Source: JASFQI01 sp050115555
GTDB taxonomy: Bacteria > Desulfobacterota > DSM-4660 > Desulfatiglandales > HGW-15
Assembly: GCA_050115555.1 (NCBI GenBank)
Contig: JASFQI010000111.1
Location: 1 to 13,651 of the forward strand
DNA: 13,651 bases
Direction of reading: 5' to 3'
Notes under the pieces: generated by a model
What the model saw: only the letters and a program-made list of their open reading frames with translations
Told to the model about the DNA's origin: nothing
Databases searched by the model: none
Translations under genes and position numbers: made by a program
Shown here: positions 1-5,504 of the stretch, one piece after another
How the letters are laid out: every line of letters begins with the position of its first letter
Numbering within the stretch: the first letter of the stretch is position 1

Positions 1-1
1 T

Positions 2-496
2 GCCATTGCCAAAGCGTGGGCATTCGGCATGGCGAAAAACCTCTTTGCCCCGGCGGTGATCGATTTTTCCTACCTCTTGAACGTCGAGCGGCCGCATTTT
101 TTTTACACAAAAGGGAAAACCCTGGTGGACCGGGGGATGAATTTTATCAGAGGAATCAAAGGAGGATTCGGGTGGACCGTGTTGGGAAGTCTCGTTTTCA
201 TGCCCATTATCCGCCTGATTCAGCTCTGGGGATTGATTTGCCTGTTTCGAAAAGAGGCATGGATAGGGGGGCTCTTTGTCTTGATCATCGGATACTTCCT
301 CCTGGTCTCCGGGCCGGTGGGGTATGCCAAGTACCGTCTTCCATTTGAGCCGGTGCTGATCGTGCTCCTGGCGGTAAGCATCAAGGAAATCGCTTCGCGC
401 TTTTCTGTAACGCGGCTTCGCCGCTCTCCGTCTTCAAACGTTGATGGATGTCATTCCTTCAGAGTGAGTGTTCAGCCCAGGTCGCCGGTGAGATGA
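2..496 (+). CDS. GT-C (GT39/ArnT-like) membrane glycosyltransferase, 3' part
   Basis: The visible 164 residues are the C-terminal part of a polytopic membrane protein; the 5' end lies outside the window. Hydrophobic segments fall at about residues 58-80 and 83-105 of the visible part, then comes a GYAKYRLPFEPVLIVLL stretch. An R-Y/R-x-P-x-x-P motif leading into a final membrane helix is typical of the C-terminal end of GT39-like GT-C enzymes, which take sugar from a polyprenyl-phosphate donor on the outer side of the inner membrane. After SRF the sequence turns polar and arginine/serine-rich (about 31 residues). That tail is encoded by a palindromic repeat core (409-426) and then by DNA antisense to the 3' end of the convergent toxin gene, so the natural C-terminus was probably replaced. 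The family call is moderate because only the end is seen. A second GT-C gene at 11137 has a comparable ending. Confidence 0.7.
   Translation, partial: AIAKAWAFGMAKNLFAPAVIDFSYLLNVERPHFFYTKGKTLVDRGMNFIRGIKGGFGWTVLGSLVFMPIIRLIQLWGLICLFRKEAWIGGLFVLIIGYFLLVSGPVGYAKYRLPFEPVLIVLLAVSIKEIASRFSVTRLRRSPSSNVDGCHSFRVSVQPRSPVR
409..426 (+). repeat. Palindromic repeat core, copy A (inverted relative to copy B in gmd)
   Basis: The 18 bases contain the short inverted repeat GCGGC-TTC-GCCGC. They match the reverse complement of 2674-2691 at 17 of 18 positions, the only difference being the loop base (TTC here, TCC there). This copy lies inside the last codons of the left GT-C gene, where it encodes TRLRR. 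Two copies in opposite orientation in otherwise unrelated genes suggest a dispersed REP-like element. Similarity outside the 18 bases is weak. Confidence 0.55.
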
Positions 497-887
497 CCGA
501 TCTTCGGGGTTTTGGGTTTTCGATGAGCAGCCGATCGCCGGTGATGAGAACAGCGGCCGGCTCCGATGCCAGGAGCGACCACAGATGTGCGTCATTCGGA
601 TCGGGAGAGGGGTGGCCTGTATCGGGCACGGGCTCTCGCCATATGGCGTTGGCAGTGATCTCGGTCAGGAAATGCTCAATCTCCGCTTCAGTGAGACCAT
701 GGAGCCTGGAAAGCTTGGGCCTTAGAAGGACGTCCCGGTACTCACGAAGAAGATCCGGCGACATGAGGTAGAGGAGGCTGCCGTTCAGCATGGCATCCAA
801 AACTCCGGCTGTAGGGCTGTTGCTTTCGGCCGTGATGAGTCCGGCAACCAGCACATTGGTGTCGATGATGAAGACGTGGCCGCTCAT
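459..887 (-). CDS. PIN-domain toxin of a toxin-antitoxin pair (COG1569-like)
   Basis: This 142-residue PIN-domain protein is a probable Mg2+-dependent ribonuclease toxin. The N-terminus reads FIIDTNVLVAGL, giving the first conserved Asp. A LLREYRDVLLRPKL segment follows near residue 48. The C-terminal half has PDPNDAHLWSLL followed by AAVLITGDRLLI, matching the (R)DPxD...TGD pattern of the PIN family annotated as 'putative toxin-antitoxin system toxin component'. The start is taken at the ATG at 887-885 because the conserved fold begins there and because it forms an ATGA overlap with the stop codon of the upstream antitoxin gene. Reading further upstream adds about 20 residues that are merely antitoxin DNA in another frame. 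The 3' end overlaps the convergent GT-C gene by 38 bases. All acidic positions expected of an active PIN domain appear present. The real RNA target cannot be told from sequence. Confidence 0.85.
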   Translation of the reverse strand: MSGHVFIIDTNVLVAGLITAESNSPTAGVLDAMLNGSLLYLMSPDLLREYRDVLLRPKLSRLHGLTEAEIEHFLTEITANAIWREPVPDTGHPSPDPNDAHLWSLLASEPAAVLITGDRLLIENPKPRRSVISPATWAEHSL

Positions 888-1120
888 TGCGAACGTTGCG
901 CGCGGGTTTCTTCGACAGCCAGGCGGGTGGCATCCGCTTCGCTGCACTGCGCTTGTGCCCTGGCGCGTGCGACCAGGCGGCGGGCGCTTTCCATGGGTTT
1001 GATCCCACGAAACTTCAGGCTTTCCTCTATGATCTCGCGGATGCTGCGCCCTTGCCGGGCGGCGGCCTCTTTGATCGCTCGATGCATATCGTCTTCAAGA
1101 GTAATGGTCAGCCGGCCCAT
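884..1120 (-). CDS. Ribbon-helix-helix (CopG/Arc-like) antitoxin
   Basis: This 78-residue protein begins MGRLTITLEDDMHRAIKEAA, a beta strand followed by a helix, then GRSIREIIEESLKFRG as the second helix. That is the usual ribbon-helix-helix DNA-binding dimer of CopG-type antitoxins. The C-terminal half is Ala/Arg/Glu-rich and probably flexible, as expected of the part that wraps and inhibits the partner PIN toxin. Such antitoxins normally repress their own promoter. Two in-frame ATGs lie close together (1126 and 1120); the strong AAGGAG at 1132-1127 touches the first but is six bases from the second, so 1120 is the better start. The gene precedes the toxin and overlaps it by ATGA (887-884), the arrangement expected for coupled translation of antitoxin and toxin. 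Confidence 0.82.
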   Translation of the reverse strand: MGRLTITLEDDMHRAIKEAAARQGRSIREIIEESLKFRGIKPMESARRLVARARAQAQCSEADATRLAVEETRAQRSQ

Positions 1121-1126
1121 ATCCAT

Positions 1127-1132
1127 CTCCTT
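1127..1132 (-). promoter_or_regulatory. Ribosome binding site that decides the antitoxin start
   Basis: On the minus strand AAGGAG is followed directly by ATGGATATG. A Shine-Dalgarno sequence cannot serve an ATG with zero spacing, but it has a normal 6-base spacing to the second ATG at 1120-1118. This supports the shorter antitoxin. Confidence 0.7.
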
Positions 1133-1140
1133 GTCTTGGA

Positions 1141-1155
1141 ACCGTTTTTGACGGT
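1141..1155. promoter_or_regulatory. Short inverted repeat upstream of the antitoxin gene, possible operator
   Basis: ACCGT-TTTTG-ACGGT is a perfect 5-bp inverted repeat just upstream of the antitoxin ribosome binding site. Ribbon-helix-helix antitoxins usually bind short inverted repeats overlapping their own promoter, so this is a candidate site. Arms of 5 bp can occur by chance, and no convincing -10/-35 pair was identified on the minus strand. Confidence 0.25.
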
Positions 1156-1354
1156 CTCGCAAAACCCCGCGCGACCGCCTGTTGGCTATGTCTAAGTTAT
1201 TGGAATCGCGAGAGGCAAATTTGTAGGTCACGGGCTTTTTACGACTCCATCCATGTTTCACTCACAATAGCACCAAAACACCATACAGTCAAGGACTTAG
1301 GCAGACTGTGATCATTCAAACAGGACGGATGTCGGGAAATCGATTCCATTGGCT
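1156..1354. other. Divergent intergenic region between the toxin-antitoxin pair and the small ORF
   Basis: About 200 bases lie between the leftward antitoxin gene and the rightward small ORF. The stretch around 1260-1320 is noticeably more AT-rich than the surrounding genes, as expected of promoter DNA. It should hold the leftward promoter of the toxin-antitoxin pair and any rightward promoter for 1355 onward. No RNA gene, strong hairpin or clear sigma-70 promoter was seen. Confidence 0.35.
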
Positions 1355-1573
1355 ATGAATGATTCCGAAGACAGGCAGAAGACCGTGGGCAGGCGTTCTT
1401 CACGCGGTAGGGGACTCGAGGCCAATGCGGGTTTTTTCGCGCTGGTTTTGGGCCTGAGACACGGCCGACCGTTTGTCCCCCGTGGGGTGTACCGATTCAG
1501 CTCTTTTGAGGAGAGTGACGCGTGGATGATCAAAATGATGGCCAGGCCGACGAATCCCGACCGCCGACCTTAG
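1355..1573 (+). CDS. Small conserved-type protein preceding a nucleotidyltransferase relic
   Basis: This is a 72-residue soluble protein. The N-terminal third is polar and Arg/Ser-rich. The second half reads FVPRGVYRFSSFEESDAWM followed by IKMMARPTNPDRRP. From memory, the RGVYRF-x-S-x-EE-x-D/N-A-W-M motif is recurrent in small uncharacterised proteins encoded just before minimal nucleotidyltransferase genes; this is family recollection, not a search result. Its last 52 bases overlap the start of the nucleotidyltransferase remnant at 1522 in another frame, which fits a coupled two-gene unit. A TTG two codons upstream (1349) is an alternative start; no strong ribosome binding site is seen for either. 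With its partner broken, this gene may itself be decaying. Confidence 0.5.
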   Translation: MNDSEDRQKTVGRRSSRGRGLEANAGFFALVLGLRHGRPFVPRGVYRFSSFEESDAWMIKMMARPTNPDRRP

Positions 1574-1690
1574 AAGACCTCGTTCACTTTTGCCAGTCCG
1601 GAATTGCTGTTGCGCCTCAAACAGTCTGTTCGAGAAAAGGACAAGTTGGATCGCATGTTTTTGGAGGAACTCCTGAGATCCGAAGATTGA
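1522..1690 (+). pseudogene. Remnant of a minimal nucleotidyltransferase (internal deletion and frame change)
   Basis: Two pieces of one kind of protein are visible in different frames. Frame 1 from the ATG at 1522 gives MDDQNDGQADESRPPTLEDL, then VHFCQ, resembling the N-terminal lead of nucleotidyltransferase-fold proteins in which a (P)TLEDLVxLC segment precedes the GG/DxD catalytic core. From about 1592 in frame 2 the sequence reads FASPELLLRLKQSVREKDKL, then DRMFLEELLRSED and a stop at 1688-1690, resembling the C-terminal 'LLxLKQTVRxKDxxDRxFLxxLL' end of the same kind of protein. The core with the GGxA and DxD metal-binding motifs is missing, since the pieces join near 1590-1600. An intact gene would need several hundred more bases. 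The call rests on remembered family patterns and on the frame change, so it is moderate. Confidence 0.5.
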
Positions 1691-1733
1691 GCTTTTTTTG
1701 CCTGAAGGACGCATGGACCTCCTTGGGCAAGAT

Positions 1734-1737
1734 GGAG
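1734..1737 (+). promoter_or_regulatory. Ribosome binding site for gmd
   Basis: GGAG lies 8 bases before the ATG at 1746. It selects this start over upstream in-frame ATGs at 1698 and 1713, which would add up to 16 residues ahead of the Rossmann-fold beta strand. Confidence 0.6.
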
Positions 1738-1745
1738 TTGAGTGT

Positions 1746-2966
1746 ATGAAAAAAGCGATCATTACGGGAATCACCGGGCAGGACGGGGCCTACCTGGCGG
1801 AGTACTTGCTCAAGAAGGGGTACGAGGTGCATGGCATCAAGCGAAGGTCCTCGTCCTTCAATACGGCGCGGGTGGATCATCTGTACCGGGATCCGCACGA
1901 GGAGGACGTGCGGTTTTTCATGCACTACGGAGACCTTACCGATGCCACGAATCTCATTCGCATCGTTCAAGAGGTTCAGCCAGACGAGATCTACAATCTG
2001 GCCGCCCAGAGCCATGTCAAGGTCTCGTTCGAGTCGGCCGAATATACGGCCAACGCAGACGCCCTGGGCACCTTGAGATCGCTGGAGGCGATCCGGATTC
2101 TGGGGATGACGGATCGGGTCCGGTTCTATCAGGCGTCCACGAGCGAGCTCTTCGGCAAGGTGCAGGAGACGCCCCAGAGCGAGAGGACCCCCTTCTATCC
2201 GAGAAGTCCATACGCCGTGGCAAAGCTTTATGCCTACTGGATTTGCGTGAACTACCGGGAGGCCTACGGGATGTTTGCCTGTAACGGAATCCTGTTCAAC
2301 CACGAGTCCCCGGTCCGTGGCGAGACCTTTGTCACGCGTAAGATCACCCGCGCAGTCGCCAGAATGAAGCTGGGCCTCCAGCGGAAGCTCTTCCTCGGGA
2401 ATCTCGATGCCAAGAGGGACTGGGGGCATGCTCAGGATTTCGTGCGGTCCATGCACCTCATCCTCCAGCAGGATCAGCCCGACGACTACGTCGTGGCCAC
2501 GGGCGAGGCCCACTCGGTTCGGGAATTTGTGGAGGCGGCGTTTCAGGAGATCGGCGTGGAGATTGAGTGGAAGGGGAAAGGTCTCCATGAAAAGGGGATC
2601 ATTAAGGCGGTTTCGAATGCAGCCGGAAGGGATAAGGAGGCAGGCAAACGAGGGCCCCTTCCCGCAGATTTTGGAGCGGCGGAGCCGCGTTCTCTGAAAT
2701 CGGATGCGGGTGCATCCGATTTCAGCAAGCGAGCTTTGCGAGCGGGGGATGTGGTGGTGGAGGTCGATCCGCGATACTTCCGGCCGACCGAGGTGGATTT
2801 TCTGCTGGGAGATGCGACCAAGGCCCGGGAGAAGCTGGGGTGGGCCCCACGGATTTCCTTTGAGGAGATGGTTTCGCAGATGGTCCAGGAGGATCTGGAA
2901 GCGGCTTCCCGGGACCAGCTCTGCAAGGAGAGCGGCTTCCGGGTGTTGAACTACAACGAGGACTGA
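1746..2966 (+). CDS. gmd: GDP-mannose 4,6-dehydratase, with an inserted segment
   Basis: Gmd converts GDP-D-mannose to GDP-4-keto-6-deoxy-D-mannose, the first step to GDP-L-fucose and related 6-deoxyhexoses; it is cytosolic and NADP(H)-dependent. The 406-residue product starts with the Rossmann loop GITGQDG (8-14) and the RRSSSFNT segment (33-40). It has the catalytic set Thr132, Glu134, Tyr156 and Lys160 (STSELFG; YAVAK), and NHESPVRGETFVTRKI (185-200). The DPRYFRPTEVD C-terminal motif (341-351) is intact. It is about 33 residues longer than the 373-residue E. coli enzyme. The excess falls between GIIKAVS (284-290) and GDVVVEVDP (334-342), where residues from about 310 to 333 are encoded by palindromic repeat DNA. 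All catalytic residues precede the insert and the frame is kept, so the enzyme may still work. fcl follows directly, making the pathway assignment firm. Confidence 0.95.
   Translation: MKKAIITGITGQDGAYLAEYLLKKGYEVHGIKRRSSSFNTARVDHLYRDPHEEDVRFFMHYGDLTDATNLIRIVQEVQPDEIYNLAAQSHVKVSFESAEYTANADALGTLRSLEAIRILGMTDRVRFYQASTSELFGKVQETPQSERTPFYPRSPYAVAKLYAYWICVNYREAYGMFACNGILFNHESPVRGETFVTRKITRAVARMKLGLQRKLFLGNLDAKRDWGHAQDFVRSMHLILQQDQPDDYVVATGEAHSVREFVEAAFQEIGVEIEWKGKGLHEKGIIKAVSNAAGRDKEAGKRGPLPADFGAAEPRSLKSDAGASDFSKRALRAGDVVVEVDPRYFRPTEVDFLLGDATKAREKLGWAPRISFEEMVSQMVQEDLEAASRDQLCKESGFRVLNYNED
2674..2725. repeat. Palindromic repeat element inside gmd, copy B
   Basis: A perfect 14-bp inverted repeat spans 2694-2707 and 2712-2725 with a GGGT loop (arm CTGAAATCGGATGC). 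Immediately before it, GCGGC-GGA-GCCGC forms a second small hairpin at 2676-2688. Bases 2674-2691 match the reverse complement of 409-426 at 17 of 18 positions. GCGAG-CTTT-GCGAG at about 2729-2743 is a short direct repeat that may belong to the same unit. The element is read through in frame as part of gmd, exactly where Gmd is longer than its E. coli homologue. No T-run follows, so it is not a terminator. Confidence 0.75.
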
Positions 2967-2969
2967 GCA

Positions 2970-3026
2970 ATGCGGAAGGTCGGGAATCGATCGATGCTGC
3001 GAATCCTCTACCCTGGAAGGCAATGA
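2970..3026 (+). CDS. Candidate 18-residue micro-ORF bridging gmd and fcl
   Basis: An ATG three bases after the gmd stop opens MRKVGNRSMLRILYPGRQ, whose TGA stop (3024-3026) overlaps the fcl ATG (3023) as ATGA. A GAGGA sequence at 2958-2962, 7 bases upstream, could serve as its ribosome binding site. Translation through it would deliver ribosomes to fcl, which has only a weak, close GGAAGG of its own. The peptide resembles nothing I know. Such an arrangement can easily arise by chance, because any start codon followed by A gives a TGA in this frame. Confidence 0.25.
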   Translation: MRKVGNRSMLRILYPGRQ

Positions 3027-3988
3027 ACAAGGACAACAAAATTTACGTAGCCGGGCATCACGGACTTGTGGGCTCGGCCATGTTGCGAAGGCTGAAGGAG
3101 AAGGGTTACAGTCGCCTGGTCACTCGGACCCACGCGGAGCTGGACCTGACCCGGCAGGGCGAGGTGGAGGCCTTCTTTCGGGAAGAGCGACCCGAGGTTG
3201 TGTTCCTGGCCGCTGCCAGGGTGGGAGGAATCCTGGCGAACAATACGTATCCCGCGGACTTCATTCGGGAGAACCTCCAGATCCAGACCCATGTGATTCA
3301 CGAGGCCTACCGCGCGGGCGTTAAAAAGCTCCTGTTCCTGGGAAGCTCGTGCATCTATCCGCGCGACTGCCCCCAGCCCATGAAGGAGGAGCACCTGCTC
3401 TCGGGCAAGCTCGAGCCTACGAATGAGCCCTATGCCGTGGCAAAGATCGCCGGGATCACCATGTGCCGGGCCTATAATCGGCAGTACGGCACCCGGTTCG
3501 TCTCGGTCATGCCCACGAACCTCTACGGACCGGGGGACAACTTTGACCTTCAGAACAGCCACGTGCTTCCCGCCCTGATTCGAAAGTTCCACGAAGCCCA
3601 GAGTGAGCAGAAGGGCGTTGTGACGGTGTGGGGTACGGGCCGGCCGAGGCGGGAGTTCCTGCACGTGGACGACATGGCCGATGCCTGTGTCTTCGTGATG
3701 GAACATTACGACGGGGACGAGATCCTCAATGTCGGGACAGGGAAGGACATCCCCATCCAAGACCTGGCGTTTCTGATCCGGGACGTGGTGGGATTCAAGG
3801 GAGACGTCCGTTTCGATCCATCCAAGCCGGACGGGACCCCGCAAAAGCTGTTGGATGTGAGCCGATTGGAAGCACTCGGCTGGAAAAGCCGCATCCCTCT
3901 GAGAGAGGGCATTGAAGAGACGTATCAATGTTATGTGGAGCAGGCAGACCAACAGAACGATTCCCGCGGGAACGGAAGAGGCGAATGA
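3023..3988 (+). CDS. fcl: GDP-L-fucose synthase (epimerase/reductase)
   Basis: This 321-residue short-chain dehydrogenase-type enzyme carries out the 3,5-epimerisation and NADPH reduction that turn GDP-4-keto-6-deoxy-mannose into GDP-L-fucose in the cytosol. Evidence: the nucleotide-binding loop GHHGLVG (11-17), the family-specific AARVGGI (64-70), GSSCIYP (107-113), the catalytic Tyr137 and Lys141 in EPYAVAK, PTNLYGPGDNFD (about 164-175), and GTGRPRREFLHVDDMA. Catalytic numbering is one above that of E. coli Fcl (Tyr136/Lys140), and the length is standard. It follows gmd, the enzyme making its substrate, after 56 bases. Its stop overlaps the next start as ATGA (3985-3988), pointing to one operon. 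Nothing is missing or odd. Confidence 0.96.
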   Translation: MNKDNKIYVAGHHGLVGSAMLRRLKEKGYSRLVTRTHAELDLTRQGEVEAFFREERPEVVFLAAARVGGILANNTYPADFIRENLQIQTHVIHEAYRAGVKKLLFLGSSCIYPRDCPQPMKEEHLLSGKLEPTNEPYAVAKIAGITMCRAYNRQYGTRFVSVMPTNLYGPGDNFDLQNSHVLPALIRKFHEAQSEQKGVVTVWGTGRPRREFLHVDDMADACVFVMEHYDGDEILNVGTGKDIPIQDLAFLIRDVVGFKGDVRFDPSKPDGTPQKLLDVSRLEALGWKSRIPLREGIEETYQCYVEQADQQNDSRGNGRGE

Positions 3989-5418
3989 AAGAGGACAAGC
4001 GAAAAAAGGAGATCGTTCAGCGATTTGAGGGGCTTGCAGAAGATCGAGCCGTTTGGAAGGAGAAGAACCGCTACTACTACCTCGACCGGGAGCGCTACAT
4101 GCGCTTTCTGGTGCCCGAGGGCGCGTCGGTCCTGGAGCTTGGTTGTGGGACCGGGGACCTGCTCCACGCCTTGAAACCCTCCCGAGGGGTGGGCGTGGAC
4201 TTCAGCGGAGAGATGCTTCAACAGGCTAAAGATCGGTATCCGGATCTCGAGTTCGTACAGGACGACATCGAAGACCTCAAGGGTGTGCAGGGGACGTTCG
4301 ATTTCGTGATCCTGGACGACGTCATCGGGCATCTCCAGGACATCGAGGAAACCCTGCGCGGTCTGCGATCGGTTTGCCGTCCGGATACCCGGGTCATCAT
4401 CACCTACTACAATTTCCTCTGGGAGCCGGTGCTCAAGCTCGGAGAGCTCATCGGCCGGAAGATGCCCGAAGAGCATCAGAACTGGCTGGCCACCGAGGAC
4501 ATTGCCAACCTGCTCCATCTGGAGCAGTTCCAGGTGGTCAAGACCGAATGTCGCCTCCTTTTGCCCAAGAGAATCCCCTGGGTGAGCGAGTTCGTGAACC
4601 GCTACATCGCCCCGTTGCCGGGGCTGAGGAAGCTCGCTCTGTGTCGCTACATCGTGGCCCGTCCATTGGGGCTGCGCAAAGAGACGACCTATTCCACCAC
4701 AATTCTGGTGCCGGCCCGAAACGAGGCGGGCAACGTGGAAGCTGCGGTCCAGCGAATTCCCGCATTCGGCGGGCACCAGGAGATCATTTTCGTGGAGGGG
4801 GGGTCCACGGACTCCACCAGGCAGGAGATCGAACGCGTCATCAATGCCTATCCGGACAAGGATATCAAGCTGGTGATCCAGGGAGGCAAAGGGAAGGGGG
4901 ACGCGGTCCGGACGGGATTCTCCCAGGCCACGGGGGACATCCTGATGATCCTGGACGGAGATCTCACCATGCCGCCCGAGGATCTTCCGAAGTTCTACCG
5001 GGCCATTTCCGAGGACTTCGGGGAGTTCGTCAACGGCTGTCGTCTGGTCTACCCCATGGAAAAGGAAGCCATGCGTTTCCTGAACCTGCTGGGAAACAAG
5101 TTCTTTTCCATGATGTTCACCTGGATTTTGAATCAGCGGCTCAAGGACACCCTGTGTGGGACCAAGGTCCTGTTTCGAAGCGACTATCAGAAGATCCAGG
5201 CGAATCGTTCCTATTTCGGGGATTTTGACCCTTTCGGGGATTTCGACCTGATCTTCGGGGCGGTCAAGCAGAACCTCAAGGTGGTGGAGGTGCCCATTCG
5301 ATACCGGGAACGGACCTACGGAAGCACGAACATCAGCCGGTTCAGGCACGGATGGTTGCTGTTGAAGATGACGTTATTCGCCTACAGGAAGATGAAATCC
5401 TCGAGCTTCACGCCATGA
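3985..5418 (+). CDS. Fusion protein: class I SAM methyltransferase plus GT2 glycosyltransferase
   Basis: One 477-residue chain carries two enzymes. Residues about 1-210 are a class I SAM-dependent methyltransferase: motif I VLELGCGTG at 49-57, then VGVDFSGEMLQQA, DDIEDL and FDFVILDDVIGHL. From about 238 comes a GT-A fold GT2 domain: TTILVPARNEAGNVE, FVEGGSTDST, GKGKGDAVRTGF, DGDL at 324-327 as the metal-binding acidic motif, and LKDTLCGTKVLFRSDY. YGSTNISRFRHG near the end resembles polyprenol-phosphate mannosyltransferase-type enzymes. The C-terminus has no clear membrane anchor. The ATG at 3985 overlaps the fcl stop (ATGA); an upstream ATG at 3928 would add 19 residues of fcl DNA in another frame. 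Fused methyltransferase/GT2 proteins are known in polysaccharide loci, but the acceptor and the methylated position are not predictable. Confidence 0.88.
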   Translation: MKEDKRKKEIVQRFEGLAEDRAVWKEKNRYYYLDRERYMRFLVPEGASVLELGCGTGDLLHALKPSRGVGVDFSGEMLQQAKDRYPDLEFVQDDIEDLKGVQGTFDFVILDDVIGHLQDIEETLRGLRSVCRPDTRVIITYYNFLWEPVLKLGELIGRKMPEEHQNWLATEDIANLLHLEQFQVVKTECRLLLPKRIPWVSEFVNRYIAPLPGLRKLALCRYIVARPLGLRKETTYSTTILVPARNEAGNVEAAVQRIPAFGGHQEIIFVEGGSTDSTRQEIERVINAYPDKDIKLVIQGGKGKGDAVRTGFSQATGDILMILDGDLTMPPEDLPKFYRAISEDFGEFVNGCRLVYPMEKEAMRFLNLLGNKFFSMMFTWILNQRLKDTLCGTKVLFRSDYQKIQANRSYFGDFDPFGDFDLIFGAVKQNLKVVEVPIRYRERTYGSTNISRFRHGWLLLKMTLFAYRKMKSSSFTP

Positions 5419-5504
5419 TTTCCCGCGAGGACGCCTTTTTCGTCATTCCAACCCTTGGAACCTACTACTTTGCCAAGCCGTTCACAGTGAGGAGATCGCC
5501 ATGA
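5415..5504 (+). CDS. Candidate 29-residue micro-ORF with ATGA overlaps at both ends
   Basis: The gap between two GT2 genes is filled by a single open frame encoding 29 residues, starting MISREDAFFVIPTLGTYYFA. Its ATG (5415) overlaps the stop of the upstream gene and its TGA (5502-5504) overlaps the ATG (5501) of the downstream gene, both as ATGA. It has no ribosome binding site of its own, so it could only be translated by coupling. The downstream gene does have a good GAGGAG at 5489-5494, so coupling is not needed for that gene. The peptide is moderately hydrophobic in the middle with a basic end, and I recognise no family. It may be a chance frame. Confidence 0.3.
   Translation: MISREDAFFVIPTLGTYYFAKPFTVRRSP

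Noticed and set aside
1187..1230. Possible minus-strand promoter for the antitoxin (TTGCCT with a 17-18 base spacer)
   Set aside because: The matching -10 candidates (TTAGAC/TAGACA) fit the sigma-70 consensus poorly.
1690..1700. T-run after the nucleotidyltransferase remnant, considered as a terminator
   Set aside because: Seven T's follow, but no GC-rich stem directly precedes them; the nearest stem is about 4 bp and too far away.
1617..5349. Long minus-strand open frames (468, 314 and 472 codons) opposite gmd, fcl and the methyltransferase-GT2 gene
   Set aside because: They are antisense shadows in GC-rich DNA. Their translations lack family motifs and are rich in His, Arg and Pro, while the plus-strand genes carry full catalytic signatures.
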